Shown in pieces: positions 34,423 to 43,314 of a stretch of DNA of 61,594 bases. The notes beneath the pieces were generated by a model. It was not told where the DNA came from, did not search any database, and was given only the letters and a program-made list of their open reading frames with translations. Position 1 is the stretch's first letter. The number at the start of each line of letters is the position of its first letter. This DNA is from Chryseomicrobium palamuruense. GTDB taxonomy: Bacteria; Bacillota; Bacilli; Bacillales_A; Planococcaceae. The stretch is from assembly GCF_042649045.1 (NCBI RefSeq), contig NZ_JBHSEF010000025.1:1-61594 (forward strand). Direction: 5' to 3'. Made by a program: the position numbers and the translations under genes.

Positions 34423-35298
34423 TTATACGCCTTTAGGCAACTCTTCCCGGTCTCCAAGCAAGCGAACACAATATACTTCGTCACAGAACCCTCGCAATCC
34501 GTTCACGATACGCTGTGCACGAGATTCCTGTTGAACGATGCCAAACACCGTAGGGCCACTACCGGACATCAACACCCCTTCCGCTCCAAAGCGCTTCATC
34601 TGCTCTTTCAACTCGCGCACTTCAGGGTAAAGATTTAATGTGACATCTTCTAAAGTATTGCCTAGGTTCTCAATCATTAGTGAAAAATCTTTTTCTTTCA
34701 CCGCACGAATCATCGCTTGCGTATCCGGATGATAGGCCGTTTCAAGATTTAACTGTCCGTAAATCTCAGCAGTCGAGACACCGATGATCGGTTTCGCCAG
34801 GATTACCCAGCATGCGGCCGGCGAGGACAAATGTTCAATCTTCTCTCCGCGTCCTGTCGCAAGAGCGGTCCCACCGTAAACACAAAACGGAACGTCGGAC
34901 CCAATGTGTGCCCCGAGCTCTGCAAGCTCATCTAGGCTCAAGTTAAGGTTCCAGATATGATTCAGTCCTCGTAACGTCGCTGCTGCATCAGAGCTGCCTC
35001 CTGCAAGTCCTGCAGCCACAGGAATATGTTTCTCAATCGTGATAGAAACGCCTTCAGAGACATTATAGGTCTCCTTTAATAAAGCTGCTGCCTGATAGGC
35101 AAGGTTTTTCGCATCATTTGGAATGAAGCGATCGACAGATACAATCTCAATACGTCCGTCCTGACGCGCCTCCAATCCAATGCGGTCTGCCAAATCGACC
35201 GTGGTCATGATCATTTCTACCTCATGGTAGCCATCGTCTCGTTTATAAAGTGTATCAAGTGTTAAATTAATCTTGGCAGGTGCCTTTACATAATACAT
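34423..35298 (-). CDS. ispE: 4-diphosphocytidyl-2-C-methyl-D-erythritol kinase
   Basis: 291 aa GHMP kinase of the MEP isoprenoid pathway. APAKINLTLDTLYKRDDGYHEV (residues 5-26) and the ATP loop PVAAGLAGGSSDAAATLRG (about 93-111) are plain, as is the C-terminal MSGSGPTVFG. Followed by purR with a 45-bp gap. Confidence 0.98.
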   Translation of the reverse strand: MYYVKAPAKINLTLDTLYKRDDGYHEVEMIMTTVDLADRIGLEARQDGRIEIVSVDRFIPNDAKNLAYQAAALLKETYNVSEGVSITIEKHIPVAAGLAGGSSDAAATLRGLNHIWNLNLSLDELAELGAHIGSDVPFCVYGGTALATGRGEKIEHLSSPAACWVILAKPIIGVSTAEIYGQLNLETAYHPDTQAMIRAVKEKDFSLMIENLGNTLEDVTLNLYPEVRELKEQMKRFGAEGVLMSGSGPTVFGIVQQESRAQRIVNGLRGFCDEVYCVRLLGDREELPKGV

Positions 35299-35378
35299 AC
35301 CGATTAATCCTTTCGCTGCAGCCTATGCTGCGAAGTAATGTGTTCTTAGTTTAACACAAAAAACACTGGTACCTAGAG

Positions 35379-35499
35379 CTTGTCTAGTTGCCAAGGCTAG
35401 AAACACACTCTAAAATCATTCGCCCCCATAGAGGCACAGAACGCCTCTTTGGGTCCGCCTAATTTTTTCGGCGTTTCTGGATCAGCCTTTTCCACTTTT
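35379..35499. repeat. palindromic intergenic element, copy 2a
   Basis: 121-bp unit beginning CTTGTCTAGTTGCC and ending CCACTTTT. Contains the core hairpin CCCATAGAGGC / GCCTCTTTGGG with loop ACAGAAC. It is base-for-base identical to the next 121 bp. The stem is the same as in the copy at 32505 while the loop differs. It lies in gene-free DNA between ispE and veg. Confidence 0.9.
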
Positions 35500-35620
35500 C
35501 TTGTCTAGTTGCCAAGGCTAGAAACACACTCTAAAATCATTCGCCCCCATAGAGGCACAGAACGCCTCTTTGGGTCCGCCTAATTTTTTCGGCGTTTCTG
35601 GATCAGCCTTTTCCACTTTT
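35500..35620. repeat. palindromic intergenic element, copy 2b (exact tandem duplicate)
   Basis: Identical to 35379-35499 over all 121 bp, directly adjacent, so a recent tandem duplication or an assembly-collapse-sensitive site. The rest of 35299-35378 shows no gene; sspF, found here in B. subtilis, is missing. Confidence 0.9.
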
Positions 35621-35624
35621 AATA

Positions 35625-35660
35625 CAAAAAAGCACCTCTCTCCTGAAGGAAAGAGGTACT
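35625..35660 (-). terminator. veg terminator
   Basis: Minus-strand stem ACCTCTTTCCT / AGGAGAGAGGT followed by GCTTTTTT, about 30 bp after the veg stop. Confidence 0.8.
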
Positions 35661-35689
35661 CTTATGTATGAATCATAAATGAAAACAAA

Positions 35690-35953
35690 TTACTTAACGG
35701 CTACCAAGTTGTTGGCATCGTCGTAAATAGAGATTTCTACAGCCTCAGTCAAGACGTCTGCGTAGCTATATGATACGCGCTCAAATGAGTTTTCTTCTTG
35801 ATCTAAATCAATCACAAATACAGCGTGGTACGTTTCGCGCAAGATTCCTGCACGTTCAACCGTTTTCTTACGTCCGCCATTGGCACGAAGCTGCAAGCGT
35901 TTGCCTAAATGGCAATCTAACGATTTCTTAATATCCGCTAATGTTTTTGGCAT
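35690..35953 (-). CDS. veg: Veg protein
   Basis: 87 aa, nearly the length of B. subtilis Veg (86). KTLADIKKSLDCHLGKRLQL and RVSYSYADVLTEAVEI are diagnostic. Veg is highly transcribed and in B. subtilis affects biofilm matrix genes by countering SinR. Start ATG 35953 follows TGAGGTG. Confidence 0.97.
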   Translation of the reverse strand: MPKTLADIKKSLDCHLGKRLQLRANGGRKKTVERAGILRETYHAVFVIDLDQEENSFERVSYSYADVLTEAVEISIYDDANNLVAVK

Positions 35954-35977
35954 TCTGCATACACCTCACTAGTATTT

Positions 35978-36006
35978 AGTGTAACACAATGTCATTAAAT
36001 TGTCAA
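35978..36006 (-). promoter_or_regulatory. veg promoter
   Basis: Minus strand: TTGACA (36006-36001), 17-bp spacer, TACACT (35983-35978). Closely resembles the very strong SigA veg promoter of B. subtilis. yabG, found between ksgA and veg in B. subtilis, is absent. Confidence 0.88.
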
Positions 36007-36046
36007 AAAATATTATTTTAACAATCACACTTCCGAGTGTCAACGA

Positions 36047-36946
36047 TTATTTATTTTCATTTTTCCACAGCGGATAAAAAAATTCATACAAAGCATCGGC
36101 AAGTACGCCAAACTCTTGAATGGATAGGGTTTCTCCGCGTCTAGACGGTTCTATCCCAGCATCTTCTAAAGCTTTCAGAATTTCTTCTTTATGGGCTTTA
36201 CCGTCAGGAAGAGAGGTTTGCAGATTGTTCAAAATCGTCTTACGGCGTTGAACAAATGACCCTCGACTCACAAGAAATAGGAAGTCTTCATCTTTTACTT
36301 GCACGGCTGGTTTGCTACGGCGTGTCAGTTTAATGACTGCAGAGTCGACGTTCGGAGGTGGCATGAAGACCGTCTTTGGTACCGTCATTGCGACTTCAGC
36401 ATCCATATAGTACTGGATCGCAATTGATAAGGATCCGTACTCTTTCGTACCTGGCTTTGCTGTAATACGGTCCGCCACTTCTTTTTGCATCATGACAACC
36501 ATGCCTCGAATCGGGAGACGGTCATGCAGAAGCTTGAGAAGAATTGGTGTCGTCACATAGTACGGTAAATTTGCAACGACCATGACATCTTTGTACTCAC
36601 TTAACTCTTCACTGAAAATCGTTTCGGTATCCGCCTCGAGAATGTCTTTATGAACAATCCTCACGTTATCATATGGTGAGAGCGTATCTTCTAGAACTGG
36701 CAAAAGACGCTGGTCGATTTCAAATGACACCACTTTGCCTGCCGCACGCGCTAAATGTTCTGTGAGCGCACCGATTCCTGGTCCGATTTCAACCGCTGCC
36801 GATTCTTTTGTAAGGTCCGCATGGGAAACGATATTACGAAGGATGTTTGGATCGATCAAAAAGTTTTGGCCAAGACTTTTCTTAAATGAAAAGCCATATT
36901 TCTTTAAAATTTCCTGTGTACGTACAGGGGTTGCGATATCTTTCAT
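36047..36946 (-). CDS. ksgA: 16S rRNA dimethyladenosine transferase
   Basis: 299 aa SAM methyltransferase modifying two adenosines of the 16S 3' hairpin (RsmA/KsgA). KKSLGQNFLIDPNIL (about residues 22-36), EIGPGIGALTEHLA (about 54), and the NLPYYVTTPIL catalytic motif (about 125) are visible. Overlaps rnmV by 4 bp. Confidence 0.98.
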   Translation of the reverse strand: MKDIATPVRTQEILKKYGFSFKKSLGQNFLIDPNILRNIVSHADLTKESAAVEIGPGIGALTEHLARAAGKVVSFEIDQRLLPVLEDTLSPYDNVRIVHKDILEADTETIFSEELSEYKDVMVVANLPYYVTTPILLKLLHDRLPIRGMVVMMQKEVADRITAKPGTKEYGSLSIAIQYYMDAEVAMTVPKTVFMPPPNVDSAVIKLTRRSKPAVQVKDEDFLFLVSRGSFVQRRKTILNNLQTSLPDGKAHKEEILKALEDAGIEPSRRGETLSIQEFGVLADALYEFFYPLWKNENK

Positions 36947-37500
36947 CTAGTTTCCTCCTGCTCCAGTGCCTGAAGGGCATGCTGCCATTCTTCTTCGGTC
37001 ACGCGGAATGCATCTAGTCGTTTCAGTAATTGTTTGCCATTGGTATAGCCAATCTGTAGGATGTCGCCTAAACGTTCCCGTCTCGCAGCAGCATCCGGAT
37101 GCCCAAGCAGTTTCGCATTGAGCAGATGTTGGTTTGTAAAACGGTTTGCCGGGCGTTCCTCTGGTGTATAGACGTGACGCAGGGCTTGTTGAATCGCTTC
37201 ATTGGTTGCGTGTTCAATCCCTACCCCACTGCCGTTTTTCGCGATGGCTTCTTTTTTAGGAAGGAATGCATGTTTGACATCGGGAATAGCTTGTTCAATG
37301 AGCGCTCGAATGCGTCGACCCGGATAATCTGGATCGGTAAAGACGATCACCCCACGGGTCTCGTGTGCGCGCTTAATCACTCGGAGCGTCTCTTTCGATA
37401 ACGCTGAGCCATTGGTTTCGATCGTATCCGCCTGAACCGCTCGCTTGATAGCGACCGTGTCATCTTTTCCTTCGACGACAATGATTTCCCGTATGTTCAC
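36943..37500 (-). CDS. rnmV: ribonuclease M5
   Basis: 185 aa Toprim nuclease that matures 5S rRNA. IIVVEGKDDT (about residues 6-15) and FTDPDYPGRRIR (about 55) carry the Toprim acidic residues. The start is GTG 37500, seven bases after AAGGAGG; GTG 37503 is in frame but closer. Its substrate gene, a 5S rRNA, appears at 61341-61457. Confidence 0.96.
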   Translation of the reverse strand: MNIREIIVVEGKDDTVAIKRAVQADTIETNGSALSKETLRVIKRAHETRGVIVFTDPDYPGRRIRALIEQAIPDVKHAFLPKKEAIAKNGSGVGIEHATNEAIQQALRHVYTPEERPANRFTNQHLLNAKLLGHPDAAARRERLGDILQIGYTNGKQLLKRLDAFRVTEEEWQHALQALEQEETR

Positions 37501-37530
37501 CACGTTTCCTCCTTTTCTTCCATTGTACGC

Positions 37531-37564
37531 AGAAAAGCTCTCCCTGTCATCGCAAGGAAGAGCT
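37531..37564 (-). terminator. yabE terminator
   Basis: Minus-strand stem AGCTCTTCC / GGGAGAGCT with one mismatch, followed by TTTCTGC; weak T tract, just after the yabE stop. Confidence 0.65.
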
Positions 37565-37574
37565 GGTCTGGTAA

Positions 37575-38813
37575 TTAATTTATAACTTTCACGCGAACTT
37601 GTTTTCGTCCAAAAGCAAGGGCTTGGTCTTTGGTTGGGATAAAAATATCGATCTTATTCCCTTTAATGGCGCCACCTGTGTCTCCCGCAATGGCATACCC
37701 ATACCCCTCTACCCATACTTTTGAGCCGAGTGGGATCACCCGTGGGTCTACAGCGATTACTTTTAGATTTGGATTAGATCTTAAATCGATACCGGTAGCT
37801 GTAATGCCTGAGCACCCCGTACAATATGCGGTGTAGGCAGTTGCCGTCACATAGAATTCACGACCAGCTGGCTCTTGAGCAGAACTACGTGAAACAGGTT
37901 GCGATGAAGACTTGGCAGCTGTCTGTGTAGCGGCCGCTACGACCACCTTCGTTCCTTCGTGAACCACTTTGCTCAGTGGCTCTTGTTTCACTTGCTCTTC
38001 CACAACTTGACGATCGATGATTTTGCCGTTTTCTTTAGTAATTTCTACTGTCTTGGCAAGCTTACCAGGTTTACCTGCACGCACCACTTTATTTTGGCCT
38101 TTCAGTAGCGAATCGTCTTTTCGTGTATGAGTTTTAAACGCTATGTCTTCTTCCACTACATCGGTGACTTTTTCTACACGAGTAATCTGGATAGAGGTAT
38201 CAGGTGTCACCACCTTTTCCATATCGACATTGACTCGGTCGAGGGTATTGAGCTGAATGCTGTTTTGTTTTAAAAAGTCAGCGACCGTAGTCGAAGTGGA
38301 CCAAACGATTTTTTCCTGCGTCCCATCAATCAGTTTGACCTGATAGGCTTTTGCAATTGAAATTTCATTTTCTTGTCCGACCTCCGCGTCTGCGGCAGGT
38401 GCAATTTGGTCATACTCAGTTACTTCAACGCCTGCTTCGGCTAATATATCTTTTACACGATCCGTTGTTGTATCAATGGTTTGTTTTTCGCCATCGACCA
38501 AGATCGTAATGGTTTGTGCCTGTTCCCACTCCACTGCTAAATCTTGTGCAATTGAAGTGTTCAATGAGGGATATACATGATCGGCTTCTGCTACCTCGAT
38601 TTGTTGTTCCTCGAGAAGTTCGCCTACTGTATCTGCATGTGTTGTTACTTCTTGTTGTTGTCCGTTCACAGTCAAAGCGACTGTTTTTTTCGTCCCTTCA
38701 AATAAAATGAAAGAAACGACTGCAAAAAATACGAGTAGAGTGACAATCGTCATCCACGTATTCTTGCTCCTCAATGAGTTAGAGAACAGGTTTTTCATGG
38801 GATTATTTGACAT
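37575..38813 (-). CDS. yabE: YabE-like cell wall-binding protein with DUF348, G5 and 3D domains
   Basis: 412 aa. One N-terminal TM/signal segment (about residues 20-40), then three DUF348 repeats (VALTVNGQQQEVTTHADTV, ITILVDGEKQTID, VKLIDGTQEKIV), a G5 domain (about 205-285), an Ala/Ser linker and a C-terminal 3D domain with three acidic residues (TGIDLRSNPN, AVDPRVIPLGSKVWV, AGDTGGAIKG). This is the RpfB/Sps-like architecture of putative lytic transglycosylases. ATG 38813 follows AAGGAGG. Confidence 0.93.
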   Translation of the reverse strand: MSNNPMKNLFSNSLRSKNTWMTIVTLLVFFAVVSFILFEGTKKTVALTVNGQQQEVTTHADTVGELLEEQQIEVAEADHVYPSLNTSIAQDLAVEWEQAQTITILVDGEKQTIDTTTDRVKDILAEAGVEVTEYDQIAPAADAEVGQENEISIAKAYQVKLIDGTQEKIVWSTSTTVADFLKQNSIQLNTLDRVNVDMEKVVTPDTSIQITRVEKVTDVVEEDIAFKTHTRKDDSLLKGQNKVVRAGKPGKLAKTVEITKENGKIIDRQVVEEQVKQEPLSKVVHEGTKVVVAAATQTAAKSSSQPVSRSSAQEPAGREFYVTATAYTAYCTGCSGITATGIDLRSNPNLKVIAVDPRVIPLGSKVWVEGYGYAIAGDTGGAIKGNKIDIFIPTKDQALAFGRKQVRVKVIN

Positions 38814-38950
38814 GAAAAACGCCTCCTTATTCACTCGGATGATTATACTTAGAGTTCAAGATAAAAGTCAAGCTATAAAGTCTGACCTCTTTGTCTAATT
38901 TGTGACATCCGGTAGTTACAATCAGTATGGAGGCGTTGTTTACTTTTTAA

Positions 38951-39718
38951 TCAAATCCCAAAAAACTTTTCTGCATTTTCTGTCGTGACCTCTGCTACTT
39001 CTTCTACCGAAAGTTCCTTCAAGCGTGCAATTTCCTCTGCCACAAGAGGTACATAGGAAGGCTCATTTCGCTTTCCTCGGAACGGGTGTGGTGCCAAATA
39101 CGGCGCGTCTGTTTCAATGAGTAAATGCTCAAGCGGAATTTCTTTCGCGACTTCCTTCGGCGTCTTCGCATTCTTGAACGTGACAGGCCCCCCTAGAGAA
39201 ATCATAAAGTTCATATCGATGGCACGACGCGCCGTCTCGACACTGCCTCCGAAACAATGCATAATGCCCCCTGTCAGGTGCGCCTCCTCTTCTTCTAGAA
39301 TACGGATCACGTCCCCTGTCGCGTCTCGGTTGTGAATGATAAGAGGCAAGTTGACACGCTGAGCAAGCCGAATCTGCTTCCGGAAAACCTCTTGCTGAAT
39401 GTGCTTCGGCGATTTGTCCCAATAATAGTCGAGACCCGTTTCCCCAATGCCTACCACTTTGTCATGCTTCGCAAGTTCTTCAATCCACGTTAAATCCTCT
39501 TCTGTACAATCCACTGCATCAACCGGATGCCAGCCGACGACTGCATAAATATCCGGATCCGCTTCTGCAATCGCAATGGCTCGCTTGATAGTTTTTGTAT
39601 CAAATCCGATAACAACCATCTTCTGGACACCTTTCTCACGTGCTCTTGAAATCACTTCTGCTAAGTCTTCATCATATTGATCTGCATTTAAATGCACATG
39701 GGTATCGATAAAGTTCAT
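38951..39718 (-). CDS. tatD: TatD-family metal-dependent hydrolase (YabD)
   Basis: 255 aa TIM-barrel deoxyribonuclease family. Metal ligands are visible in FIDTHVHLNA (residues 2-11), GETGLDYYWD (about 93), LIIHNRDA (about 128), MHCFGG (about 152) and ETDAPYLAP (about 201). Start ATG 39718 follows AAGGAGG; 14 upstream codons overlap the metG terminator. Same length as B. subtilis YabD. Confidence 0.96.
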   Translation of the reverse strand: MNFIDTHVHLNADQYDEDLAEVISRAREKGVQKMVVIGFDTKTIKRAIAIAEADPDIYAVVGWHPVDAVDCTEEDLTWIEELAKHDKVVGIGETGLDYYWDKSPKHIQQEVFRKQIRLAQRVNLPLIIHNRDATGDVIRILEEEEAHLTGGIMHCFGGSVETARRAIDMNFMISLGGPVTFKNAKTPKEVAKEIPLEHLLIETDAPYLAPHPFRGKRNEPSYVPLVAEEIARLKELSVEEVAEVTTENAEKFFGI

Positions 39719-39741
39719 TCCATTTCCTCCTTTTTGAACTG

Positions 39742-39773
39742 TGAAAAAGAGCCTACACAATTGGCAGGCTCTT
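39742..39773 (-). terminator. metG terminator
   Basis: Minus-strand stem AAGAGCCTGCC / GTGTAGGCTCTT around AATT, followed by TTTC, between metG and tatD. Confidence 0.8.
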
Positions 39774-39786
39774 CGATTGAATTGAA

Positions 39787-41748
39787 TTATTTAACTTGTG
39801 CCCCGTTTTCAAGTTTCTCATCCACTTCTGCAAGTGTCAGATACCCATCTTTGGAACCGGCCAAAATCATCCCTTGAGACAATTCCCCGCGAAGCTTTAC
39901 AGGTTTTAAATTGGCCACGACAATGACTTTTTTACCAACGATGTCATCCGGCTTATAATGCTCGGCAATTCCTGATACCACTTGGCGCTGTTCATAGCCA
40001 AGATCGAGTTGAAGCTTTAATAGCTTTGATGTTTTCGGAACGGGTTCACATGCTGTGACCGTTGCGACACGAAGATCGATTTTCATAAAATCATCAATCG
40101 TGATCTCCGGCACATCTGGAACTTCTTGAGGCGTCTCTTCTTCCTCTGCAGCAGGTGCTGCTCCACCTTGCATTTGTTCACGGATATAAACGGTCTCTTC
40201 TTCCATATCAAGACGAGGGAAGATGGGAACGCCTTTTTCCGTCACTTTTGTTCCTACCGGAATGCCGTGGAACGCATCAAGTCCGCTCCATGCAAGAGCT
40301 TCTTCTGTCAGTCCAAGCTGGCGCATAATTTCCACCGGATTCTTTGTTAAGAATGGTTGAACAAGAATTGCTGTCAGACGAAGACTCTCAGCTAAATGGA
40401 CCATGACAGATGCAAGTTTCTTACGGTCTGCCTCGTCTTTTGCAAGTACCCAAGGTTGAGTTTCATCTATATATTTGTTCGTACGAGAAATGAATGCCCA
40501 GATATCCGATAGGACAATGCTGAACTGCATCTTATCCATATTGGTTTCTACTTTTTGCTTCGTTTCCGCAAATAAGTCATGGAGCGCTTTGTCGAATTCC
40601 GTTTCTCCCATTTCTTCGACTGGAATGACCCCGTCAAAGTACTTATTGATCATCGAAATCGTCCGGTTTAATAAATTCCCGAGGTCGTTTGCTAAATCAT
40701 AGTTTGTACGTTCGATAAAAGATTCCGGTGAAAACACCCCGTCTGAGCCAAATGGCAATTCACGAAGTAGGAAGTAACGTGTTGCATCTAAACCGTAACG
40801 CTTGACGAGCATTTCCGGATACACGACATTCCCTTTTGATTTCGACATCTTCCCGTCTTTCATCATAATAAAGCCGTGTGCGAAGACTTTTTTCGGAAGT
40901 GGCAGGTCAAGTGCCATCAAGAAGATGGGCCAGTAGATCGTATGGAAACGAACGATGTCTTTACCAACGACATGGACATCGGCTGGCCAGTAGTTTTTAA
41001 AGTTCGCATCATCTTCTGAACCATAACCAAGTGCCGTGATATAGTTTGACAAAGCATCTACCCACACGTAAATGACGTGTTTCGGGTCTCCAGGAACACG
41101 GATGCCCCAGTCGAACGAGGTACGTGAGACCGATAAGTCTTCTAAACCAGGCTTGATAAAGTTATTAATCATTTCGTTTTTACGAGATTCCGGCTCGATA
41201 AAACCTGGGTTTTCTTCATAATACGCAAGCAAACGATCCGCATATTTCTTCATATTGAAGAAATACGATTCTTCTTTCACTTTCTTCACCGGACGACCAC
41301 AGTCCGGACAGTTGCCGTCTACGAGCTGCGACTCTGTAAAGAACGACTCACAAGGGGTACAATAATTGCCTTCGTACTCCCCTTTATAAATATCTCCATT
41401 ATCAAGGAACCGCCTGAAAATCTTTTCGACAGACGTTTTATGTCGATCTTCTGTAGTGCGAATAAAATCATCATAGGAAATGTCCATGATCTCCCATACC
41501 TTTTTAGCGGCATCGGCGATTTCATCAACGTAGTCTTGTGGCGCTTTCCCATTTTCTTCTGCTTTCTCTTGAATCTTTTGTCCGTGTTCATCCATACCTG
41601 TCAGGAAGCGAACGTCATAGCCCTGCAAACGTTTGTAGCGGGCCATTGCATCGGAGGCAACGGTTGTATAGGCCGTTCCAATATGGAACTTTCCACTCGG
41701 ATAATAAATCGGGGTTGTAATATAAAAAGTCTTCTTTTCCTCAGTCAT
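39787..41748 (-). CDS. metG: methionyl-tRNA synthetase
   Basis: 653 aa class I enzyme. YYPSGKFHIGTAYTT (about residues 14-28) contains the HIGH-type motif; KMSKSKGN (about 300) is the KMSKS motif. A zinc-knuckle region has CTPC and CPDC (about 127 and 144). The C-terminal ~110 residues are the tRNA-binding/dimerisation domain (IDLRVATVTACEPV). It has its own promoter in the metG-abrB gap; no T-box is evident in the short leader. Confidence 0.98.
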   Translation of the reverse strand: MTEEKKTFYITTPIYYPSGKFHIGTAYTTVASDAMARYKRLQGYDVRFLTGMDEHGQKIQEKAEENGKAPQDYVDEIADAAKKVWEIMDISYDDFIRTTEDRHKTSVEKIFRRFLDNGDIYKGEYEGNYCTPCESFFTESQLVDGNCPDCGRPVKKVKEESYFFNMKKYADRLLAYYEENPGFIEPESRKNEMINNFIKPGLEDLSVSRTSFDWGIRVPGDPKHVIYVWVDALSNYITALGYGSEDDANFKNYWPADVHVVGKDIVRFHTIYWPIFLMALDLPLPKKVFAHGFIMMKDGKMSKSKGNVVYPEMLVKRYGLDATRYFLLRELPFGSDGVFSPESFIERTNYDLANDLGNLLNRTISMINKYFDGVIPVEEMGETEFDKALHDLFAETKQKVETNMDKMQFSIVLSDIWAFISRTNKYIDETQPWVLAKDEADRKKLASVMVHLAESLRLTAILVQPFLTKNPVEIMRQLGLTEEALAWSGLDAFHGIPVGTKVTEKGVPIFPRLDMEEETVYIREQMQGGAAPAAEEEETPQEVPDVPEITIDDFMKIDLRVATVTACEPVPKTSKLLKLQLDLGYEQRQVVSGIAEHYKPDDIVGKKVIVVANLKPVKLRGELSQGMILAGSKDGYLTLAEVDEKLENGAQVK

Positions 41749-41781
41749 GCGTATGCGCCTCCACTGTTTTCGTTATTGTTC

Positions 41782-41810
41782 ATTGTATCGAATTCACATA
41801 CGTGATTCAA
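41782..41810 (-). promoter_or_regulatory. metG promoter
   Basis: Minus strand: TTGAAT (41810-41805), 17-bp spacer, TACAAT (41787-41782), 33 bp before metG. The leader is too short for a T-box. Confidence 0.7.
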
Positions 41811-41829
41811 TTATCGCGGAAAAATACTT

Positions 41830-41860
41830 TGTCGACAAATCATTAGAACATAATTCGACA
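41830..41860. promoter_or_regulatory. Spo0A-type boxes in the metG-abrB gap
   Basis: TTCGACA (41854-41860) is a perfect 0A box on the minus strand, and TTTGTCGACAAA (41829-41840) is a palindrome containing a 6/7 box on each strand. They lie upstream of both divergent promoters. Confidence 0.55.
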
Positions 41861-41900
41861 AATCCACTTTTTCCCTGAACTTGCTCATTCTGAGTCTTGA

Positions 41901-41928
41901 TTGGGAATGTTATAGAAATTAGTATAAT
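41901..41928 (+). promoter_or_regulatory. candidate upstream abrB promoter
   Basis: Plus strand: TTGGGA (41901-41906), 16-bp spacer, TATAAT (41923-41928). B. subtilis abrB also has two promoters; this would be the distal one. Confidence 0.5.
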
Positions 41929-41999
41929 AAAATTATTATCATTTTTTAAATTTTATCATAATATTACCACTTTATAGGTATATTATGAATTTTACTTAA

Positions 42000-42067
42000 T
42001 TGACCTTTTTGGGAGTTGTTGGTATGATAAAATCCATAACCAAGACAATTTGTCGAATAATGACGAA
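42000..42067 (+). promoter_or_regulatory. abrB promoter with tandem Spo0A boxes
   Basis: Plus strand: TTGACC (42000-42005), 17-bp spacer, TATGAT (42023-42028). Downstream of the start site lie TGTCGAA (42051-42057) and TGACGAA (42061-42067), the same tandem 0A-box pair, in the same spacing, through which Spo0A~P represses abrB in B. subtilis. Confidence 0.88.
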
Positions 42068-42094
42068 TTATATTCCGAGAGGGGAAACAATGAA

Positions 42095-42373
42095 ATGAAA
42101 TCTACAGGTATCGTACGTAAAGTTGACGAATTAGGACGGGTCGTTATTCCAATTGAACTTCGCCGCACATTAGGAATTGCAGAGAAAGACGCACTAGAAA
42201 TTTATGTGGATGACGACAAGATCATCCTTAAAAAATACCTTCCAAACATGACGTGTGCAGTAACGGGTGAAGTTTCTGACGATAACCTACGTCTTGTTGG
42301 CGGTAAACTGATCTTAAGCCCAGAAGGCGCAGAACAGTTGATCAAAGAAATCCAATCGAACTTAACGAAATAA
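42095..42373 (+). CDS. abrB: transition-state regulator AbrB
   Basis: 92 aa, almost identical in the N-terminus to B. subtilis AbrB (MKSTGIVRKVDELGRVVIPI). A swapped-hairpin DNA-binding domain (residues 1-50) and the multimerisation domain follow. It represses post-exponential genes during growth. Start ATG 42095 follows AGAGGGGAAA; a 15-codon upstream extension covers the 0A boxes and is rejected. It is on the plus strand, opposite to its neighbours, as in B. subtilis. Confidence 0.97.
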   Translation: MKSTGIVRKVDELGRVVIPIELRRTLGIAEKDALEIYVDDDKIILKKYLPNMTCAVTGEVSDDNLRLVGGKLILSPEGAEQLIKEIQSNLTK

Positions 42374-42395
42374 GCGTATTCCTCCAATTGATATA

Positions 42396-42431
42396 AGCTG
42401 CCTCTCCATTTCAGAGAGGCAGCTCTTTTTT
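42396..42431 (+). terminator. abrB terminator
   Basis: Plus-strand stem AGCTGCCTCT / AGAGGCAGCT, then CTTTTTT. It lies between the convergent abrB and rsmI stops and may serve mainly abrB. Confidence 0.88.
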
Positions 42432-43314
42432 ACTCTTCTAAATGATACGCGGCGTACACGTCGCGCTTATTCAGCTGGCGGGCTTGCGCGACTTCTTTTA
42501 TAGCTTGTTTGGAGGATATGTCCTGCTGGACCATTACGGTTTCGACATGACGCTTCACATCAAGTTCTTCCCACCATTCTGCTGCTTTATTGGCTTCTAC
42601 GGTTTCAGCGGAAGTTCCTTCAATAACAATACAAAACTCTCCACGAATCTCATGTACTTCTGCCCATGCCAGGACGTCACGAAGGGGGCCCCGAATAAAT
42701 TCCTCAAATTTCTTGGTCAGTTCTCGTGCCAGTACAATTTTTCGGTCTTCCCCAAGCACATCACTCATCGCATTCAACACTTCTTTTAACCGATGCGGGG
42801 CTTCATAAAATATGGATGTCTCTGAACGCGACAATAGCTCTTCAAGAAATTCTTTCCGCTCTTTCTTTCCACGTGGCAAGAACCCATAAAAAGTAAACGG
42901 TTGAGCCGTAATGCCAGAGGCAATCAAAGCGGTAAGTGCCGCATTCGCACCCGGAACCGGAATGACAGCAAAGCCTGCCTCGAGTACTTTCTTCACTAAG
43001 TCATCCCCGGGATCCGAGATGCATGGCATGCCTGCATCACTGACAAGAGCCACACGTTTTCCTTCATTTAAAAGATGAATAATTTTAACTCCACCTGCCT
43101 CTTCATTATGGGCATGATAACTCATAAGTGGCGTATCAATCTCAAAATAATGACAAAGTTTTTTCGTATTTCGTGTATCTTCTGCTGCAATCCAGTCGAC
43201 TTCTTTTAATACGCGAATGGCCCGGTATGTCATGTCTTCTAGGTTGCCAATCGGTGTTGCGACTAAATAGAGTGCGGCAGAGTGTTCAAATGCTTGAGAG
43301 GATTGTGTTTGCAT
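42430..43314 (-). CDS. rsmI: 16S rRNA 2'-O-ribose C1402 methyltransferase
   Basis: 294 aa SAM enzyme of the tetrapyrrole-methylase fold. LYLVATPIGNLEDMTYRAI (about residues 16-34), AEDTRNTKKLCHYF (about 48) and SDAGMPCISDPGDDLV (about 95) are typical. Start ATG 43314 follows AAAGGAG and overlaps yazA by 29 bp. Confidence 0.97.
   Translation of the reverse strand: MQTQSSQAFEHSAALYLVATPIGNLEDMTYRAIRVLKEVDWIAAEDTRNTKKLCHYFEIDTPLMSYHAHNEEAGGVKIIHLLNEGKRVALVSDAGMPCISDPGDDLVKKVLEAGFAVIPVPGANAALTALIASGITAQPFTFYGFLPRGKKERKEFLEELLSRSETSIFYEAPHRLKEVLNAMSDVLGEDRKIVLARELTKKFEEFIRGPLRDVLAWAEVHEIRGEFCIVIEGTSAETVEANKAAEWWEELDVKRHVETVMVQQDISSKQAIKEVAQARQLNKRDVYAAYHLEE

Noticed and set aside
41749..41990. 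T-box riboswitch upstream of metG
   Set aside because: The promoter lies about 33 bp from the start codon, leaving no room; no T-box core sequence is visible.
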